Positions 1-8,104 are shown, counted from the stretch's first letter. The stretch is DNA of 39,524 nucleotides from DATKQY01 sp035532475 (GCA_035532475.1 DATKQY010000016.1:1-39524), one strand, 5' to 3'. The notes: generated by a model not told the origin, from the sequence alone. Program-made: numbers and translations.

Positions 1-102
1 TCGATGGGGGAGCCTGTACCCTTGGGCCTGCGCTCGGCCGCCACCAGTTTGGCGGTGCGCGGGCCAGCGTCAAGGGTGACGCCGAAAGGCAAACACCCTG
101 TT
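1..102. other. Highly structured segment before tRNA-Ser, unassigned
   Basis: No gene is recognised. Bases 25-33 pair with 57-65 (9 pairs, one T-G wobble) around an inner perfect 6-bp stem 38-43/50-55. Next come two mutually exclusive hairpins: 67-72/77-82 (GCGTCA/TGACGC, 4-base loop) and 73-78/94-99 (AGGGTG/CACCCT), the latter enclosing a GCC-GAAA-GGC tetraloop stem. The tRNA begins three bases after the second hairpin. This could be the end of a noncoding RNA, a terminator, or an attenuator-like leader. I see no SRP, RNase P or tmRNA signature. The plus frame from base 1 stays open until it stops inside the tRNA, so it is not a convincing gene end. Confidence 0.35.
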
Positions 103-191
103 GGAGAGGTGCGAGAGCGGCCGAATCGGGCTCACTGCTAATGAGTTGACCAGGGAAACCGGGTCCGAGGGTTCAAATCCCTCCCTCTCCG
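103..191 (+). tRNA. tRNA-Ser (anticodon GCT)
   Basis: The acceptor stem GGAGAGG (103-109) pairs perfectly with CCTCTCC (184-190), with discriminator G191. The anticodon loop reads CTGCTAA with GCT at 137-139, decoding AGC/AGU serine codons. A long variable arm (about 145-165) of class II type and a normal T-arm with GTTCAAATC follow. The 3' CCA is not encoded. A GC-rich terminator hairpin follows at 199-222. Confidence 0.97.
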
Positions 192-198
192 CTTGACC

Positions 199-222
199 GG
201 CGGGGCGCTCCGGCGCCCCGCC
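199..222 (+). terminator. Terminator hairpin after tRNA-Ser
   Basis: A perfect 10-bp stem GGCGGGGCGC / GCGCCCCGCC with loop TCCG lies 8 bases after the tRNA end. It has no long T-run, as is usual in this GC-rich genome. Confidence 0.6.
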
Positions 223-354
223 CGTCGCGTCCGGGCAGCTCGGCGCCCCTGGCCGAGCCAGTCGGCGTCTCCGGCTACGATGAGTCGCCGTTCGCCGGAC
301 CGGCGCGTGCAGCGAGTGAAAGTGGCTCACGGGCACCACCACCAGGCGGGGCGA

Positions 355-428
355 GCGCTCGTAGCTCAATTGGAAAGAGCATCTGACTACGGATCAGAAG
401 GTTGGGGGTTCGAGTCCCTCCGAGCGCA
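355..428 (+). tRNA. tRNA-Arg (anticodon ACG)
   Basis: The acceptor stem GCGCTCG (355-361) pairs with CGAGCGC (421-427), with discriminator A428. The anticodon stem TCTGA/TCAGA encloses CTACGGA, giving anticodon ACG at 389-391 (read as ICG after deamination by TadA). The T-arm is GGGGGTTCGAGTCCCTC. CCA is not fully encoded. The 3' end is the apparent integration target of the neighbouring island: an excisionase-like frame runs from the island straight into this tRNA and is cut off by it. Confidence 0.97.
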
Positions 429-553
429 CCTTGTCCTCCCAGTTCAGAGGCATTAATTATCTCGTAGATCTTTGTCCGGCCGATCGACAGGACTTCTGCT
501 GCCTGCTCGGGAGTCAGCAGCTGCTTCTCCAGCGTCGCGGTCACTCCGCTCAT
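429..553 (-). pseudogene. Truncated excisionase/helix-turn-helix protein at the attachment site
   Basis: From ATG at 553 the minus strand encodes about 37 residues with LTPEQAAEVLSIGRTKIYEI, the first part of the MerR-like helix-turn-helix typical of Xis/AlpA excisionases. The expected continuation (a wing with a basic KIGR-type motif) is absent: the frame runs into the tRNA-Arg antisense sequence. I infer that a deletion or recombination at the attachment site removed the gene's 3' part, and probably the integrase that usually follows xis. It is not expected to be functional. Confidence 0.6.
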
Positions 554-821
<268 letters not shown>

Positions 822-1775
822 TCAACTCGCAGCCCGGAACTGCTCGTAGCGGTACTCGAGCCGCTCCGGTTCGGGCTGCGCGGAACGCTGACGAGGGATG
901 ACGAGACGAGTACCGGCGATCTCCTGGAGACCGTGGCGGAGCATCGGGCCGTCGCTCTCTTCGAGCAGGTGCTGGGCGACTTCGACCGTGAGGTCCGACC
1001 GTACGCCGAGCAGGTTGGCGTCATACGCGGCGTGGTGAATCTTGCAAAGCGCCAAGCCATTTGGCACGACGGGATCGCCATTCGGCTCGCCGTCGGGGAT
1101 GATGTGAGCTGCGTCGAGGAGCTCGGCGTGGTGCAGGCGGCAGATCGCGCAGCGCTCGCCGTACGCGAGAAGGACCCGGGCGCGGAACACCGGCTGATGG
1201 AGCCGACTTCTCGTCAACCGCTCGACATAGTCCCGCTGTGGCGCGGAGAGGGAGCCGAGATCGAGGTAACGCTGGCCCTCATCAACGGCGACCGCAAATT
1301 GGTGTCGCGACGGATCCTCGTCGACGATCCAGACCGGGTAGTCCGGTACGTAGATTCCCTTCGCCACGCCGACGAAGTAGGCAAGAGGAAGGCCCTGGTC
1401 CATCGCCTGGCGGAGCGCGCGATTGTCGGAGTGGTTGGGATCGGTACCCCGGTACTTGTAGCGAACCATGCCCTCAGGGCCGAGGTCGTCTTCATAGGGT
1501 GGGGGCTGATCCGGAGGGGTATAGGTGGTCCGAATCGTCAGCGCTGCGCTCAGGCCCGCCGGTTTCCAGATTCCAGCCTGCACAATCAGGCGGATCGCTC
1601 GGCCCTGGAAGGAGAATGTGTTGATCGCCGCCGACGACAGGACGCCCTCCGGATTGGCCGTGAGCAGGTGGTCGAGGTGATCGAACATCGCCACTCTGAT
1701 TCGAGCACCATCACCCTCGGGTGCCGCGTCCATTGGTGAGTTGTAGCACTCGCTCGAGGAGTCCGGTTGGGACAC
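822..1775 (-). CDS. HNH restriction-type endonuclease
   Basis: A 317-residue protein (GTG start; ATG at 1733 would remove 14 residues; neither has a good ribosome binding site). The C-terminal third is an HNH domain: CAIC zinc knuckle at about residues 209-212, then DAAHIIPDGEPNGDP, then NGLALCKIHHAAYDA. This matches the HNH_2 type found in predicted restriction endonucleases (COG3440-like). The N-terminal 150 or so residues form a separate domain (with KYRGTDP and an acidic YPVWIVDED patch) that in such proteins often acts as a DNA-recognition module, possibly for modified bases; that role is inferred. There is no methyltransferase nearby, which fits a modification-dependent enzyme. It is divergent from the nuclease-helicase gene, with a 71-base gap. 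Confidence 0.85.
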   Translation of the reverse strand: MSQPDSSSECYNSPMDAAPEGDGARIRVAMFDHLDHLLTANPEGVLSSAAINTFSFQGRAIRLIVQAGIWKPAGLSAALTIRTTYTPPDQPPPYEDDLGPEGMVRYKYRGTDPNHSDNRALRQAMDQGLPLAYFVGVAKGIYVPDYPVWIVDEDPSRHQFAVAVDEGQRYLDLGSLSAPQRDYVERLTRSRLHQPVFRARVLLAYGERCAICRLHHAELLDAAHIIPDGEPNGDPVVPNGLALCKIHHAAYDANLLGVRSDLTVEVAQHLLEESDGPMLRHGLQEIAGTRLVIPRQRSAQPEPERLEYRYEQFRAAS

Positions 1776-1846
1776 TGACCAGGTAGCGAGGCCAGATCGT
1801 TTCTTTATCGCCCTCCGATTCCTGGTCTGGCATTACCCTCCAGATC

Positions 1847-3739
1847 GTGCTCGCGTACGTAGGAACGAAGTCCCGCTTCCTCCGGGATGCACCCACGATC
1901 GCTGACATCGTGCGCGACGCCGTCGCCAAGCGCCTCGGCATCCTCGTCTCGCCGCACTCCTCGGAGTACCTGAGCTGGCAAAACTCGCTCGGCAACGCGA
2001 TGTTCCACGTCCTCGACTCCGGCGCGATTCCCGACGACTGTGGCGTCGCCATCGAGTACCGCCTCCACGGACGTCGCCAGCGAATCGACGTCATGCTCTC
2101 GGGCTACGACCGCGATGGTTACCGCAGCGTCGTGGTGATTGAGCTGAAGCAGTGGTCCCAGGTCTTCCCCTCGCTTCTCCCCGACCATGTCGTCACGTTC
2201 CTCGGTGGGACAGAACGGGACCTCCCCCACCCCTCCTACCAGGCGTGGTCCTACTCCCGGCTGCTGTCGGACTTCTACGAGGTGGTGAGTGCAGACCCCA
2301 TCCATGTGAGGACCTGCTCCTATGTCCATAACTGCTTTGACGATTCGGCGCTGCGGGCGCCTTCGATGTCGGAGCTCCTCGAAAGGGCACCAGTCTTCGT
2401 CGGACACGAGCATCTCGGCGTCCGGCACTACATCACCGACGCAGTCGTCGAAGGCGATGGCGCCGCGGTGCTCCACCGTATTGACGAGAGCGCGATCGCG
2501 CCCTCCAAGCAGCTCGTCACCGCGCTCTCCTCGATGCTCGCCGGCAACAAAGAGTTCGTCCTTATCGACGAGCAGAAGACCGCCTTCGAGGCGATCATGA
2601 GCCGGGTCGACGAGGTCCCGATCGGCGAACGGTGGGTGCTCCTCGTTCACGGAGGACCGGGGACGGGAAAGTCGGTCATCGCGATCAACGCGCTCGTCCG
2701 TCTCCTTCAAAATGGATTAAACGTCCGCTACGTGACCAAGAACGCGGCGCCGCGCGCGGTCTATCGCTCCAAGCTGCAGCGCCGCTCGAAAGAGGCCGAC
2801 ATTGCGAGCCTCTTTGTGAGCTCCGACATGTTCTACAAGGTCGAGCGCGACGCCTATGACGCCCTGATCGTCGACGAAGCGCACCGGCTCGTCCGCAACT
2901 CCGGCCTCTACGGCAACCTCGGCGACAATCAGATCTCCGAAATCATCCAGGCGGCGCGCGTCAGCGTCTTCTTCATCGACGAGAGCCAACGAGTGACCTG
3001 GCGAGACATCGGCAGCGCCGAGGAGATAGGTGCCTGGGCTTCCCAGCTCGAGGCACCGATCGATCGCTACGAGCTCTCCGCGCAGTTCCGGTGCGCTGGC
3101 TCGGACGAATACCTCCGCTGGGTCGACTCACTTCTCGGTATCGGTGAACACCCGCAAGTTGATCTGTCCGGCACCGACTATGTGATTGAGATTGTGGACT
3201 CCGCATCCGAGCTCCGCGATCGAATTTTCACCCTGAACCGAGAGAACCACTCCTCGCGCCTCCTCGCGGGCTACTGCTGGGACTGGGTCAGCAAGAAGGA
3301 CCCAGATGCCTACGACATCGTCTTCCCAGGTACCGATTTCGCGATGAGGTGGAACCTGACCAAGGACGGATCCTCTTGGATAATCGCCCCGGACTCGGTC
3401 AACGAGGTCGGCTGCATTCACACTTGTCAGGGACTCGAGGGCGACTACATGGGCGTGATCATCGGCCCGGACCTGATCGCTCAGAACGGTCACCTCGTGA
3501 CCGACCCGGCGGCCCGCGCCAGAACGGACCAGTCTCTCCGGGGCTGGAAGCGCGCCGCCCGCGAGGACCGCGATGCGACATTTCTGCGTACCGACGTGCT
3601 GATTCGCAACACCTATCGGACTCTGCTCACACGAGGAATGCGTGGCACGCTCGTCTACTGCACCGACAGTGCGACGGCTGACTTCCTCCGCCGCGAGCTC
3701 GAGTTGTCGAGGTCAACACGTACCGGATCTGACGCGTAA
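1847..3739 (+). CDS. PD-(D/E)XK nuclease fused to DUF2075 helicase
   Basis: A 630-residue protein with GTG start. Residues 1-130 contain a PD-(D/E)XK-like core: D81 in RIDVML, then E99-L-K101 in VVVIELKQW. Residues about 255-620 are a DUF2075/Schlafen-type superfamily 1 helicase-like ATPase: Walker A GGPGTGKS at 269-276, Walker B DEAH at 343-346, then FFIDESQRV, SAQFRCAGSDEYL, HTCQGLEGDYMGV and a final LLTRGMRGTLVYCTD motif. DUF2075 proteins with nuclease parts recur in phage-defence islands; cutting or unwinding invading DNA is the likely job but is inferred. A hairpin at 3762-3800 may terminate it, so the DprA-like gene has its own promoter. Confidence 0.88.
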   Translation: MLAYVGTKSRFLRDAPTIADIVRDAVAKRLGILVSPHSSEYLSWQNSLGNAMFHVLDSGAIPDDCGVAIEYRLHGRRQRIDVMLSGYDRDGYRSVVVIELKQWSQVFPSLLPDHVVTFLGGTERDLPHPSYQAWSYSRLLSDFYEVVSADPIHVRTCSYVHNCFDDSALRAPSMSELLERAPVFVGHEHLGVRHYITDAVVEGDGAAVLHRIDESAIAPSKQLVTALSSMLAGNKEFVLIDEQKTAFEAIMSRVDEVPIGERWVLLVHGGPGTGKSVIAINALVRLLQNGLNVRYVTKNAAPRAVYRSKLQRRSKEADIASLFVSSDMFYKVERDAYDALIVDEAHRLVRNSGLYGNLGDNQISEIIQAARVSVFFIDESQRVTWRDIGSAEEIGAWASQLEAPIDRYELSAQFRCAGSDEYLRWVDSLLGIGEHPQVDLSGTDYVIEIVDSASELRDRIFTLNRENHSSRLLAGYCWDWVSKKDPDAYDIVFPGTDFAMRWNLTKDGSSWIIAPDSVNEVGCIHTCQGLEGDYMGVIIGPDLIAQNGHLVTDPAARARTDQSLRGWKRAAREDRDATFLRTDVLIRNTYRTLLTRGMRGTLVYCTDSATADFLRRELELSRSTRTGSDA

Positions 3740-3761
3740 ATCGATTTATCGGGGCGGGGTG

Positions 3762-3800
3762 GGGCTGGGAGAACCCCGCTAGCGACGGCCGTCCCAGCCC
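3762..3800 (+). terminator. Inverted repeat after nuclease-helicase gene
   Basis: GGGCTGGGA (3762-3770) pairs with TCCCAGCCC (3792-3800) around a 21-base loop, 22 bases after the stop codon. It lies before the promoter of the next gene, so termination is plausible. The loop is long and no T-run follows. Confidence 0.4.
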
Positions 3801-3807
3801 TGGGTGC

Positions 3808-3837
3808 TTGACCCCTGCCAGACTGGCGCCGCATACT
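3808..3837 (+). promoter_or_regulatory. Promoter of the DprA-like/ComF-like operon
   Basis: A TTGACC -35 element (3808-3813) is separated by 18 bases from CATACT (3832-3837), which resembles the TATACT/GATACT -10 seen elsewhere in the window. The predicted start near 3844 puts the LexA box immediately downstream, a position that would block transcription. Confidence 0.55.
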
Positions 3838-3851
3838 GATATATGTCCATG

Positions 3852-3865
3852 CGAACATACGTTCG
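3852..3865 (+). promoter_or_regulatory. LexA (SOS) box
   Basis: CGAACATACGTTCG is an exact match to CGAAC-N4-GTTCG, the LexA operator of Gram-positive bacteria including mycobacteria (whose longer form is TCGAAC-N4-GTTCGA; here the right outer base matches and the left does not). It lies just after the inferred promoter and 18 bases before the ATG of the DprA-like gene, with the ribosome binding site GGAG at 3871-3874 in between. I infer induction by DNA damage. Confidence 0.85.
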
Positions 3866-3883
3866 AGACAGGAGTAGCATGGG

Positions 3884-4834
3884 ATGGCTATCACGAACGA
3901 TCAACGCCGCCTGCTCGCCCTCTGCGCGATCAGGGTCGACCAGGAGAGCGTCGACTGGAGCTTGATCGCTCGTGAGGCGCAGTTCCCTGAGGGTCTCGAC
4001 GCCCTCTGGAACAGCTCGATCCAGGAGAAGAGCGCCGCTGCCGAGCGCTCCCGCCCCGTACTCAGGGCCGGGATCCGGAAGCCCCACGACCTGTTCGCCC
4101 GCGTCGATGCTGAGGTTGAAGCGGCCGGCACGGTCGGGGCGACGCTTGTCACGGTTCTCGACCCCGGGTATCCGGCCAACCTGCGGCTGGTACCGAACCT
4201 GCCGCCGTTCCTCTTCGTCCGGGGGGAGCTGCGAGACGAAGACGTCAGATCGGTGGCAGTGGTGGGCACCCGAGAGGCGTCCGAGGCGGGGCTGCGGCGA
4301 GCCCAGCGGATGTCGCAGATGCTTGCCGAGCGTGGCGTGACCGTGATCTCTGGACTGGCCAAGGGTATCGACGCCGCCGCCCACCGGGCCGCCCTCGACG
4401 CCGGAGGGCGGACCATCGCCGTCTTCGGCACCGGCATCACCAAGTGCTACCCGTCCGAGAACCGGGGCTTGGCCGAGGAGATCACCGGGCGTGGTGCGCT
4501 GGTGTCGCAGTTCTGGCCGACCCGCTCGCCGGGCAAGGACACGTTCCCGCGCCGGAACGTCGTGACCTCGGGGCTGAGCCAGGGCACCGTAGTCATCGAG
4601 GCGAGCCGGACATCCGGCGCCAAGATGCAGGCCCGGCTGGCGCTGGAGCACGGCAAGAAGGTCTTCCTAGTGAAGTCGCTAGTGACGGACCAGCAATGGG
4701 CAAAGGATTACGTCGCCAAGCGTGGCGCGATCGAGGTCGCTGACGTCGATGAGGTCATCAGGCACCTGGCCGCCCCGGAGCGGGTGCGCCAGGCCGGCGA
4801 GCAGCGCCAGCAGCTGACGTTAGCGTCCCTGTGA
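3884..4834 (+). CDS. DprA/SMF-like Rossmann-fold protein (SOS-controlled)
   Basis: A 316-residue protein from ATG after a GGAG site. It carries the DprA/SMF (SLOG superfamily) signature: VVGTREAS (GTR at 128-130), ISGLAKGIDAAAHRAAL, VFGTGI...YPSEN, then FPRRN (221-225), GTVVIEAS and SGA..QA..ALEHGKKVFLV. The winged-helix tail of many canonical DprA proteins is missing; residues 1-115 form a separate N-terminal part. Canonical DprA binds single-stranded DNA and loads RecA during transformation; SLOG domains also act as nucleotide sensors in conflict systems. A LexA box sits in front, and the ComF-like gene follows after six bases. Its place in an island and the SOS control suggest DNA-damage or defence work rather than plain competence. 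Confidence 0.88.
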   Translation: MAITNDQRRLLALCAIRVDQESVDWSLIAREAQFPEGLDALWNSSIQEKSAAAERSRPVLRAGIRKPHDLFARVDAEVEAAGTVGATLVTVLDPGYPANLRLVPNLPPFLFVRGELRDEDVRSVAVVGTREASEAGLRRAQRMSQMLAERGVTVISGLAKGIDAAAHRAALDAGGRTIAVFGTGITKCYPSENRGLAEEITGRGALVSQFWPTRSPGKDTFPRRNVVTSGLSQGTVVIEASRTSGAKMQARLALEHGKKVFLVKSLVTDQQWAKDYVAKRGAIEVADVDEVIRHLAAPERVRQAGEQRQQLTLASL

Positions 4835-4840
4835 CCCCTA

Positions 4841-5596
4841 ATGGCCTCGCCGAACGAGCCGCCGTCTGGGCCGCCACTCGGATTCCCGCAGTGTCCAAAG
4901 TGCACCTACCTGCGGACGGGGCCGCCCGCGCTCTGCCTCGCGTGTGCCAGCCGATCGTTCGAGACGATCACCGCCGACGCCTGCCCGACCTGCAGCCAGA
5001 TGCTCGACGGTGGCGACTGCCCCAACTGGCTGTGCGCTGATCCCACCCGGAGCATCGAACGGATCCGGGCGATCGCCTACAGTTCGGGCTCGCTCCGCAA
5101 CAAGATCCTCCGCTACAAGTACGACGGAATGTGGGGCTGGTCGCTGATCTTCGGCCGGCTGCTGCTCGCCTGGCTGAACCGCAACGAGCGCGATGATCCG
5201 CCCGACCTCATCGTCGCGAACCCGACCTTCGCCCCCTCGAGCGACGTCTGGCTCGGCCACACGGAGCGCGTCATCGATGCGGCCGCGACGGAGGATGTCC
5301 TCAGTGAGTGGCCGTTCGACACCGCCGATCCGCCGGCCATCATCAAGACGGCTGCGACCGAGAAGTCCGCACGCAACGTCGCCTCGGCCAAGCGAGCCGC
5401 GGCCGCCGAGCTGCGCGCCGCACTGGTCATCCCTGACCGGTCACGGGTCGAGGCCCGGCGCATCCTCGTATACGACGACGTCTGCACCACGGGCAGCCAG
5501 CTCAACGCGGTCGCCGCGTGCCTCATCGAGGACGGTGGCGCAGCCTCCGTCGAAGGCATCGTCCTGGCCCGTGCTCCATGGCGGGCAAGGCCATGA
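4841..5596 (+). CDS. ComF-like phosphoribosyltransferase with two zinc ribbons
   Basis: A 251-residue protein, start ATG six bases after the DprA-like stop, so translationally coupled. Four cysteine pairs (C18/C21, C32/C35, C48/C51, C60/C65) suggest two zinc ribbons. A type I phosphoribosyltransferase fold follows, with the PRPP loop VYDDVCTTGSQ at about residues 211-220. ComF of competent bacteria has one zinc ribbon plus the same fold, and its chemistry is uncertain. The middle contains NPTFAPSS and EKSARNVASAKRAAAAELR, where ComF proteins have the K..R.....R/Q motif. Pairing of a ComF-like with a DprA-like protein under LexA control is unusual. Confidence 0.85.
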   Translation: MASPNEPPSGPPLGFPQCPKCTYLRTGPPALCLACASRSFETITADACPTCSQMLDGGDCPNWLCADPTRSIERIRAIAYSSGSLRNKILRYKYDGMWGWSLIFGRLLLAWLNRNERDDPPDLIVANPTFAPSSDVWLGHTERVIDAAATEDVLSEWPFDTADPPAIIKTAATEKSARNVASAKRAAAAELRAALVIPDRSRVEARRILVYDDVCTTGSQLNAVAACLIEDGGAASVEGIVLARAPWRARP

Positions 5597-5708
5597 CACA
5601 GCCTCGCCCTTCGGGACAGCCGCTCGGGGCTTGCCGGTCGCTTCGCTCGGTATCGTTGGCCACCCCGGACGGTGCTCTGGCTCACGGACGGACGACAGAG
5701 GACTAGGC

Positions 5709-6026
5709 GTGCCAGCAAACACTGTTCGGACGGTCCAAGAAGTCTTCCGGGAGTTCGTGCTCTCGATCCCTGACTACCAGCGCGGGTACGCCTGGGAAAA
5801 GAAGCAGATCGAAGACTTCCTCGAAGACCTCGACCTCCTCAGCGAGGGCAACGCGCACTACACCGGAACACTCATCCTCCATCCCGTCGCACAGGGTGGC
5901 GGCGCGGAGATCGAGGACGCGTCTGGCACGCTCTTCCGGCGCGCCGATGTGGTCGACGGGCGACAGCGCTTGACCACGATCGTGATTCTCCTTACCGCTA
6001 TCGCGCGCAGCCTGCGGAAGTTATGA
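5709..6026 (+). pseudogene. DUF262 (GmrSD-type) gene, truncated after 105 residues
   Basis: GTG start 112 bases after the ComF-like gene. The frame encodes the DUF262 N-terminus: FVLSIPDYQRGYAWEKKQIEDFL and VVDGRQRLTTIVILLTAIA, the ParB-like NTPase motif of GmrS, which restricts DNA with modified bases. Family members are usually several hundred residues long; here a TGA ends the frame at residue 105, exactly where integrase-like sequence begins. I infer a deletion that joined the DUF262 5' part to the integrase remnant. The short product might be made but should lack the nuclease. Confidence 0.8.
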
Positions 6027-6032
6027 GGCTGA

Positions 6033-6331
6033 TTGGCGGCCGGAGCACTCAATCCCGACTTCGGTTGCTATATCCACCTTGCGGCAACCACCGGCGCACG
6101 CCCGGGGGAGTTGTGCGGCGTCCGGTAGCGGGACGTCGACCTCGACAGCCAAGCGTTCGTGATCTGCCGGAACGTTGTCGAGGCCGCCGACAGCGCCCTG
6201 TGGTAAAGGACGCCAAGACTCATGCCTCGCGGCGCATTGCCCTTGACACGGCGACGGTCGAGGTGCTCAGCGCGGACCGCCACCGCTGTGAGCAACGGAT
6301 GCACTCGGGCGGCTGCCCGAGGCGTCCGTGA
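6033..6331 (+). pseudogene. Tyrosine recombinase (integrase) remnant
   Basis: Translation from about 6033 gives LAAGALNPDFGCYIHLAATT, then GARPGELCGVR, a stop TAG at 6126-6128 where a Trp codon (TGG) is expected, then RDVDLDSQAFVICRNVVEAA. After a frameshift near 6200 it continues with VVKDAKTHASRRIALD and ends at a TGA. This is the catalytic-domain start of a phage-type integrase, with the first catalytic Arg in the TGARPGEL box. The rest of the domain (HxxR and Tyr) is missing. It marks the right side of the island. Confidence 0.85.
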
Positions 6332-6353
6332 CGTACCGGATCATGTGCCACCC

Positions 6354-7055
6354 TCATCGCACGACGAGGTCTGCGCGGCTCCGGCCGAGCCGGATCCGCT
6401 CCGCGTTGTGCTGGTCGGAGCCGAGGGCACGCGCGATCGCCGCGTCGCGGTCCAGACCGAACGACAGGTGCCGGTCGACGAGCCGCTCGACGCGCAGCTC
6501 CTCGGCGGGCTCCAGGTACCAGACCTCATCCAGGACCTTGCGGACCTCCGACCACGAAGGTGCCGCGTCGAGCAGATAATTGCCCTCGACGACGACGAGG
6601 GCGTGCTCCGGGCGCACCGGAACCGCTCCGGCGATCGGCTCCTCGAGGTCGCGGCGGAACCTCGGCGCGTAGACGACCTCTCCAGCGGCCTCGCGTATGC
6701 GTCTCAGCAGTGCCAGAAAGCCGTCGCCGTCGAAGGTGTCGATCGCCCCCTTGCGCAGTGCGCGTCCCAAGCGGTCCAGCTCCTCCTGGGCGAGATGGAA
6801 GCCGTCCATGGAGACGAGCACGGCGGTCGGCCCTACCGCCTCGACGAGCCGGTCGCCGAGCGTCGACTTCCCCGCGCCCGGCGCGCCGGTGATCCCGAGC
6901 AGCTGGCGGTCGCCGCGCGCCGCGAGCGCACGCGCCCTCGCCTCGAGCCCGGCGTGGTCCGCGAGGCTCGCAGCGGCGGGGAGCTGCGCAGTCGACGCAC
7001 GAGCGCCGGACGCCGCCTGCTCCCGTCGACGCCGACGCGGCGCCCGCTGGTCCAC
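6354..7055 (-). CDS. P-loop nucleoside/pantothenate kinase-like protein
   Basis: A 233-residue protein from GTG at 7055; upstream in-frame sequence is low-complexity Arg/Ala and was excluded. Walker A GAPGAGKST lies near residues 57-65, followed by VSMDGFHLAQEEL, PRFRRDLEEP, VVVEGNYLL and a final FGLDRDAAIARALGSDQHNAERI. This pattern is that of the uridine kinase / PanK / FrcK-like group, which phosphorylates small molecules such as nucleosides or sugars; the substrate cannot be read from sequence. It ends just right of the integrase remnant and so marks the return to ordinary chromosome. Family call sure, substrate unknown. Confidence 0.85.
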   Translation of the reverse strand: MDQRAPRRRRREQAASGARASTAQLPAAASLADHAGLEARARALAARGDRQLLGITGAPGAGKSTLGDRLVEAVGPTAVLVSMDGFHLAQEELDRLGRALRKGAIDTFDGDGFLALLRRIREAAGEVVYAPRFRRDLEEPIAGAVPVRPEHALVVVEGNYLLDAAPSWSEVRKVLDEVWYLEPAEELRVERLVDRHLSFGLDRDAAIARALGSDQHNAERIRLGRSRADLVVR

Positions 7056-7351
7056 GGGCTCAACGTATCCGGGTCCCCCGCACCGACGCGCGTCGCACCG
7101 CCCGCCGGCCACAGCGCCCAGCCGGCGCCGGCGCCGGCGCCGTCGACACGGGTGCCGCGCGCGCCGGGGACCCGCTCCCCTCGGGCACCACCTCCGGGCG
7201 CACGACGACCGGTCGGCGGTCGGACATGTCCGCCGCCCGCGACCCCGGCGGCGCGGAATCCGCCCCGTGCCGCGCGCAATAGCCTGGGCACCGCATGCCG
7301 CCCCGGCGTGGACGGCCCGACGCCGAGGATGCCGATGCCGCGCACAGACCG

Positions 7352-8104
7352 ATGAACGGGCTCGACCCGCTCTGGCTCGTGCTGGCCGGCTTCGGCGGTG
7401 GGCTGTCGGGCAGTGTGGCCGGACTGGCATCGCTGGTCAGCTACCCGGCCCTGTTGGCGGTCGGCCTTCCACCGGTCGCCGCCAACGTGTCGAACACCGT
7501 CGCCCTCGTCTTCAGCACCACCGGCTCGGTGTGGGGCTCGCGTCCGGAGCTGACGGGCCAGCGGGCCCGGGCCAGGCGGCTCGCCGCGAGCGCCGTCGGC
7601 GGCGGGATCGTCGGTGCCGTGCTCCTCCTCGCGACGCCGTCGCGCTCGTTCGCCCTCGTCGTGCCGTGGCTCATCGGACTGGCGTCCCTCGGCGTGCTGA
7701 TCCGCCGGAATCCGACCCGCCCCGTGCCGGCGTCGTCACACCCGCCCGGGTGGGCGCTCAGCGCGGGCGTCTTCCTGATCGCCGTCTACGGCGGCTACTT
7801 CGGCGCCGCCGCCGGCGTGCTGATGCTGAGCGTCCTGCTCCTCAGCACCGGGGAGACCCTGGCCCGCAGCAACGCGATGAAGAACGTCCTCCTCGGCGGG
7901 GCGAATGCCGTGGCCGCGGTGGCCTTCATCGCCTTCGGCCCGGTCCGCTGGACGGTGGTGCTTCCGCTCGCCGCCGGGTTCCTGGTCGGGGGTCGCCTCG
8001 GGCCGGCCGTCGTCCGGCGCGCTCCGAGCAGGCCCCTCCGGGCGCTCATCGCCTGCGCCGGACTGGGTCTCGCCGTGCACCTCGGGCTCGACGCCTACGC
8101 CTGA
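7352..8104 (+). CDS. TauE/SafE-family membrane permease
   Basis: A 250-residue multi-pass membrane protein of the sulfite exporter TauE/SafE family (DUF81). The first helix carries WLVLAGFGGGLSGSVAGLASLVSYPALL with the family's glycine-rich turn, and ANVSNTVALVF matches the first repeat's N(x)TN-like motif; the second repeat has GGYFGAAAGVLMLSVLLL and SNAMKNVLLGGANAVAAVAF. Members export sulfite, sulfoacetate or related small organic anions; the substrate here is unknown. An in-frame ATG at 7295 would add 19 residues and lies 11 bases after a TAGCCT -10-like element, so a longer leaderless form is possible. I prefer 7352 by family length. Confidence 0.85.
   Translation: MNGLDPLWLVLAGFGGGLSGSVAGLASLVSYPALLAVGLPPVAANVSNTVALVFSTTGSVWGSRPELTGQRARARRLAASAVGGGIVGAVLLLATPSRSFALVVPWLIGLASLGVLIRRNPTRPVPASSHPPGWALSAGVFLIAVYGGYFGAAAGVLMLSVLLLSTGETLARSNAMKNVLLGGANAVAAVAFIAFGPVRWTVVLPLAAGFLVGGRLGPAVVRRAPSRPLRALIACAGLGLAVHLGLDAYA

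Noticed and set aside
6300..6400. Right attachment site (second copy of the tRNA-Arg 3' end)
   Set aside because: No stretch matching the tRNA 3' end was found near the integrase remnant.
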